Of a stretch of 9,272 nucleotides of DNA, positions 6,924 to 9,272 are shown piece by piece (the stretch's first letter is position 1; every line of letters begins with the position of its first letter). The position numbers were made by a program, and so were the translations under genes. Below the pieces are notes generated by a model, which worked only from the letters and a program-made list of their open reading frames with translations, had not been told where the DNA came from and did not search any database. Origin of the DNA: Candidatus Babelota bacterium (lineage in GTDB: Bacteria; JAGOBX01); assembly GCA_017999075.1 (NCBI GenBank), contig JAGOBX010000111.1, positions 1-9,272 on the forward strand. The letters run 5' to 3'.

Positions 6924-7379
6924 TCAAATGTTTATCATAAATTTCGATTCTATATCGGTTATCTTATCGATCCGCTTCTGATGTCTGCCTCCGGCATATG
7001 GAGTGTCTATCCATGTTTTCAATATAAGCTTTGCTTTTGGAGAAGCTAATACGCTTGCGCCAAGACATAACATATTTGAATTATTATGTTCTTTGCTGCT
7101 GATAGCAAGAAAAACTTCATTGCATGCAGAAGCCCTGATTCCTCGAACTTTGTTCGCTACCATTGATGAAGCTATTCCTGTTCCATCAACCATTATTCCG
7201 TATTCATATTCTCCGGTAGCAACTGAACGCGCAACTAAAAATGCTATATCCGGATAATCTACAGGATCCATTGAATATGCTCCAAAATCTTTAACTGCAT
7301 ATCCCAATTCAGCTAAATATTTTTTTAATTCTTCTTTCAATTGAAAACCGCCGTGGTCTGCTCCTATAGCTATCTGCAT
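6924..7379 (-). CDS. rpiB: RpiB-family sugar-phosphate isomerase of the microcompartment operon
   Basis: A RpiB/LacAB-family aldose-ketose isomerase, 151 residues as usual. In classical RpiB the reaction is ribose 5-phosphate to ribulose 5-phosphate. Family landmarks are present: ADHGGF (7-12), DYP (41-43), GTGI (66-69), ANKVRGIRA (75-83), EHNNSN (97-102) and GGRHQKRIDKI near the C-terminus, which together form the phosphate and active site. The classical catalytic cysteine in CGTG (Cys66 of E. coli RpiB) is replaced by Asp65 (VDGTGIA), so the proton-transfer base must differ. The gene is third in the operon, 16 bp after the 109-residue protein's stop, with GGAAG upstream of the ATG. RpiB beside a PduP-type aldehyde dehydrogenase is characteristic of SPU-type microcompartments, so a role on a sugar phosphate feeding the organelle is inferred. 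Confidence 0.93.
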   Translation of the reverse strand: MQIAIGADHGGFQLKEELKKYLAELGYAVKDFGAYSMDPVDYPDIAFLVARSVATGEYEYGIMVDGTGIASSMVANKVRGIRASACNEVFLAISSKEHNNSNMLCLGASVLASPKAKLILKTWIDTPYAGGRHQKRIDKITDIESKFMINI

Positions 7380-7395
7380 ATTTACACTTCCGTAA

Positions 7396-7725
7396 TTATT
7401 TTTTTTTTATAAGTTTAATTTTTTTGTGCAAAATCATATCTTTGGCTGAAGGAGTTATTATTGATTTTGAATTTATTTCTATTGTATCAAAATTCTTTTT
7501 TATAGCATTCTTTATATCTTCTTCAACTATAACTTTTTTATTTAACAACTGGTATGGTAATCCGTTAGACTGAGAATGAATTTCTTCAGCTTTTTCTTTA
7601 ACTTTTAATGAAGATTCGGTTTTATTCGAAATTTTAACAGGAATAATATTTGCAGTCTTTAATTTTTCAATAACAATTCCGCTTACTATTTTTGTCAATT
7701 CTTCCAAAGATATATCATTATGCAT
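7396..7725 (-). CDS. Small microcompartment-associated protein: targeting-like helix plus EutQ-N-terminus-like segment
   Basis: A 109-residue protein with no firm family name. Residues 4-23 (ISLEELTKIVSGIVIEKLK) form a predicted amphipathic helix resembling the encapsulation peptides that direct cargo into microcompartments. Residues about 25-60 are a polar, low-complexity linker. Residues 63-106 resemble the start of EutQ and related microcompartment proteins: KKVIVEEDIKNAI, then IITPSAKD (89-96) and a short basic end. In EutQ this pattern precedes a cupin domain, which is absent here. The start is an ATG at 7723-7725 behind AAAGGTG. It lies 39 bp after the aldehyde dehydrogenase stop and 16 bp before rpiB, so it is an operon member. 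It might act as an adaptor or scaffold inside the compartment; that is inference. The final lysines are coded by a run of ten A bases. Confidence 0.78.
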   Translation of the reverse strand: MHNDISLEELTKIVSGIVIEKLKTANIIPVKISNKTESSLKVKEKAEEIHSQSNGLPYQLLNKKVIVEEDIKNAIKKNFDTIEINSKSIITPSAKDMILHKKIKLIKKK

Positions 7726-7764
7726 ATAATTTACACCTTTATTTTTTCATAATAACTTGTTCAA

Positions 7765-9219
7765 TCATATTATTCTTAAATAATCTATCATTGAACATCT
7801 GCGCATCCTGGTAAAAGTCCGGGGACGAGTTAACCCGTCTCCTGTGGGCGAAGCTATTGTAAATGTGGTATATCCTTCGCCTCCAAATCCAAGTCCTGCG
7901 CATGATGGACCGTTTTTAACAAAAATTGATACATTCATAAGTTTACCCATTTGAGTCAAGCGGTCAACATTCATAGAATGCATCATTGCAGTATGAAAAT
8001 AATTGTGTTCTGCTTTATAAGCAAGCTCAAGTGCTCTATCAAAATTTTTCACTCTGCTTAACGGCATTACCGGCATCAATTGTTCAATATATATAAGTGG
8101 ATGATCATTCGGCACATCTGCAAACAGCAATCTCGTAGTGTCAGGCAAATTCAATCCTAATTCTCTAGCTATAACATTCGCATTTCTCCCAACAAAATTC
8201 CTGTTTACTACTGCTTCTTCTCCTTCTTTTTCAGGCATCTTAGAAATTATTTTCGTCATAAGTTTATCAAGTTGTGACAAACTTAATTCATATCCGTTAT
8301 TTTTTTTAAGAGATGATTTGAGCTTTTCTGCAACTGCATCTACTACAAATATTTCTTTTTCCGCAATACATAAAACATTATTGTCAAGCGATGCTCCTGT
8401 TATTATGCTTGCCGCTGCTTTGTCTATATTCGCAGTTTCATCAACTACTACAGGCGGATTCCCGGGACCTGCCGCTACAGTTTTTTTGCTTGATTTCATT
8501 GCTTCATCAACTACTGCAGGACCTCCTGTCACGCATAATAATTTTATTTTCGGATGAGTAAACAATATTTTACCGCTCTCAAGAGTAGGCTGAAGAACTG
8601 TTGTCACGCAATTAGCCGGACCTCCGCTCGCAATTATAGCATTATTGATTGTCTCAACCGCAAGTAATGAACATTTTCTTGCCGCCGGATGCGGATTAAA
8701 TACAACCGTATTTCCAGCAGAAATCATCATAATTGAATTGTTGAATACTGTTTCTGTCGGATTTGTTGACGGTGAGATTGATCCTATAACTCCATAAGGC
8801 GCCCATTCCTGAAGAGTCATTCCTCTATCGCCTGTAAAAGCTTCTGTTTGAACATCTTCAACTCCAGGTGTTTTCAATATCGCAAGTTTATTTTTTTCAA
8901 TCTTATCTTCTGCTCTACCCATTCCTGTTTCTTCAACCGCAATCTTCGATACTTGAACAGTTACTGATAATGCATATTGACGAATCGCCTGAATGTATTT
9001 TTTCCTGCGGTCTAATGTAACTTTATTTAACTCCAAAAAAGCTTCTTGAGCAGCTTTTATTGCATCATCCATTTTTTCAAATATCCCATTCTTCCCGGAA
9101 GGTTTAGGGTCATAATTCGCGTTTCCTCCCGAAGAAATCAGTATTTCTTTATTAATTGAAATATTTGCAATAACTTGCTGTACTATATCTTTTATTTCAT
9201 TTTCAGCGATAACCGTCAT
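7765..9219 (-). CDS. PduP/EutE-type CoA-acylating aldehyde dehydrogenase with N-terminal encapsulation peptide
   Basis: This enzyme oxidises an aldehyde to acyl-CoA with NAD+ and coenzyme A inside a bacterial microcompartment; acetaldehyde is the likely substrate if the locus is SPU-type. The first 20 residues (MTVIAENEIKDIVQQVIANI) form the short amphipathic helix known as an encapsulation peptide, joined to the catalytic domain by a flexible linker with SSGGN. Catalytic landmarks include VEETGMGR, EWAPYGVIGSISPSTNP, the nucleophile Cys284 in NNVLCIAEKE, and the C-terminal GFGGEGYTTFTIASPTGDG block typical of EutE/PduP. The ATG at 9217-9219 is preferred over an in-frame GTG at 9226-9228, because that GTG lies inside the AAGGTGA ribosome site placed 5 nt before the ATG. 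The protein has 484 residues, near the family norm. It is the first complete gene of the operon in view. Confidence 0.95.
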   Translation of the reverse strand: MTVIAENEIKDIVQQVIANISINKEILISSGGNANYDPKPSGKNGIFEKMDDAIKAAQEAFLELNKVTLDRRKKYIQAIRQYALSVTVQVSKIAVEETGMGRAEDKIEKNKLAILKTPGVEDVQTEAFTGDRGMTLQEWAPYGVIGSISPSTNPTETVFNNSIMMISAGNTVVFNPHPAARKCSLLAVETINNAIIASGGPANCVTTVLQPTLESGKILFTHPKIKLLCVTGGPAVVDEAMKSSKKTVAAGPGNPPVVVDETANIDKAAASIITGASLDNNVLCIAEKEIFVVDAVAEKLKSSLKKNNGYELSLSQLDKLMTKIISKMPEKEGEEAVVNRNFVGRNANVIARELGLNLPDTTRLLFADVPNDHPLIYIEQLMPVMPLSRVKNFDRALELAYKAEHNYFHTAMMHSMNVDRLTQMGKLMNVSIFVKNGPSCAGLGFGGEGYTTFTIASPTGDGLTRPRTFTRMRRCSMIDYLRII

Positions 9220-9272
9220 AAATATCACCTTGAAATTGCCGGACCATGATTATTTTTAATTTACATAACATT
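9220..9272 (-). other. Upstream gap of the aldehyde dehydrogenase gene; no gene supported
   Basis: These 53 bases hold the AAGGTGA ribosome site of the aldehyde dehydrogenase. Two minus-strand frames close by stop codons early (for example ATG-TAA near 9261-9266), which could be the tail of an upstream gene, but too little is visible to say. No promoter was identified, so the operon probably starts further upstream. Confidence 0.4.

Noticed and set aside
7396-7410. Run of ten A bases at the end of the 109-residue gene considered as a programmed frameshift site
   Set aside because: Slipping in the run would add only a few residues before another stop and gives no recognisable domain.
9226-9228. 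GTG as an upstream start for the aldehyde dehydrogenase
   Set aside because: The GTG is part of the AAGGTGA ribosome site for the ATG at 9217-9219, which also gives the usual encapsulation-peptide start.

Overview
The window is an AT-rich bacterial segment in which every supported gene lies on the minus strand, so transcription runs from high to low coordinates. The features point to an uncultured or poorly studied anaerobe. They are a bacterial-microcompartment aldehyde dehydrogenase with RpiB, a PilZ-CheX fusion, lipoprotein and periplasmic binding proteins, strong AAGGTGA-type ribosome sites and several TTG starts. The phylum cannot be fixed from this sequence; candidate-phylum lineages such as Atribacteria are known to carry this kind of microcompartment locus.

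Region 1 (9272-6924) is the 3' end of a microcompartment operon. It holds a PduP/EutE-type CoA-acylating aldehyde dehydrogenase, a 109-residue protein with a targeting-like helix and an EutQ-N-terminus-like end, and an RpiB-family isomerase. Aldehyde dehydrogenase plus RpiB is the signature of the 'sugar phosphate utilizing' (SPU) microcompartment class, which normally also has deoxyribose-phosphate aldolase. Shell genes and the aldolase would lie upstream, beyond position 9272.

Region 2 (6923-4884) is a 154-bp intergenic stretch with an extended -10 promoter. It is followed by a PilZ-CheX fusion (c-di-GMP receptor joined to a CheY-P phosphatase-like domain) and a XylF-like sugar-binding lipoprotein. 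The XylF reading frame is cut by one in-frame TAA; the missing family C-terminus continues in the same frame for 45 codons.

Region 3 (4831-1140) is a tight four-gene run: gatC, a TrmH/SpoU-type RNA 2'-O-methyltransferase, a Gfo/Idh/MocA oxidoreductase and a YejA-like oligopeptide-binding protein. The last two start with TTG. Junctions are 3 bp apart, 4 bp overlapping and 18 bp apart. The genes are functionally mixed (translation fidelity, RNA modification, sugar metabolism, peptide uptake).

Region 4 (1139-1) is a 168-bp control region with two LacI-type palindromes and a likely promoter, followed by a nearly complete LacI/GalR repressor that runs off the left edge. The palindrome just downstream of the promoter suggests autorepression. 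No tRNA, rRNA, IS element, CRISPR array or convincing rho-independent terminator was seen.
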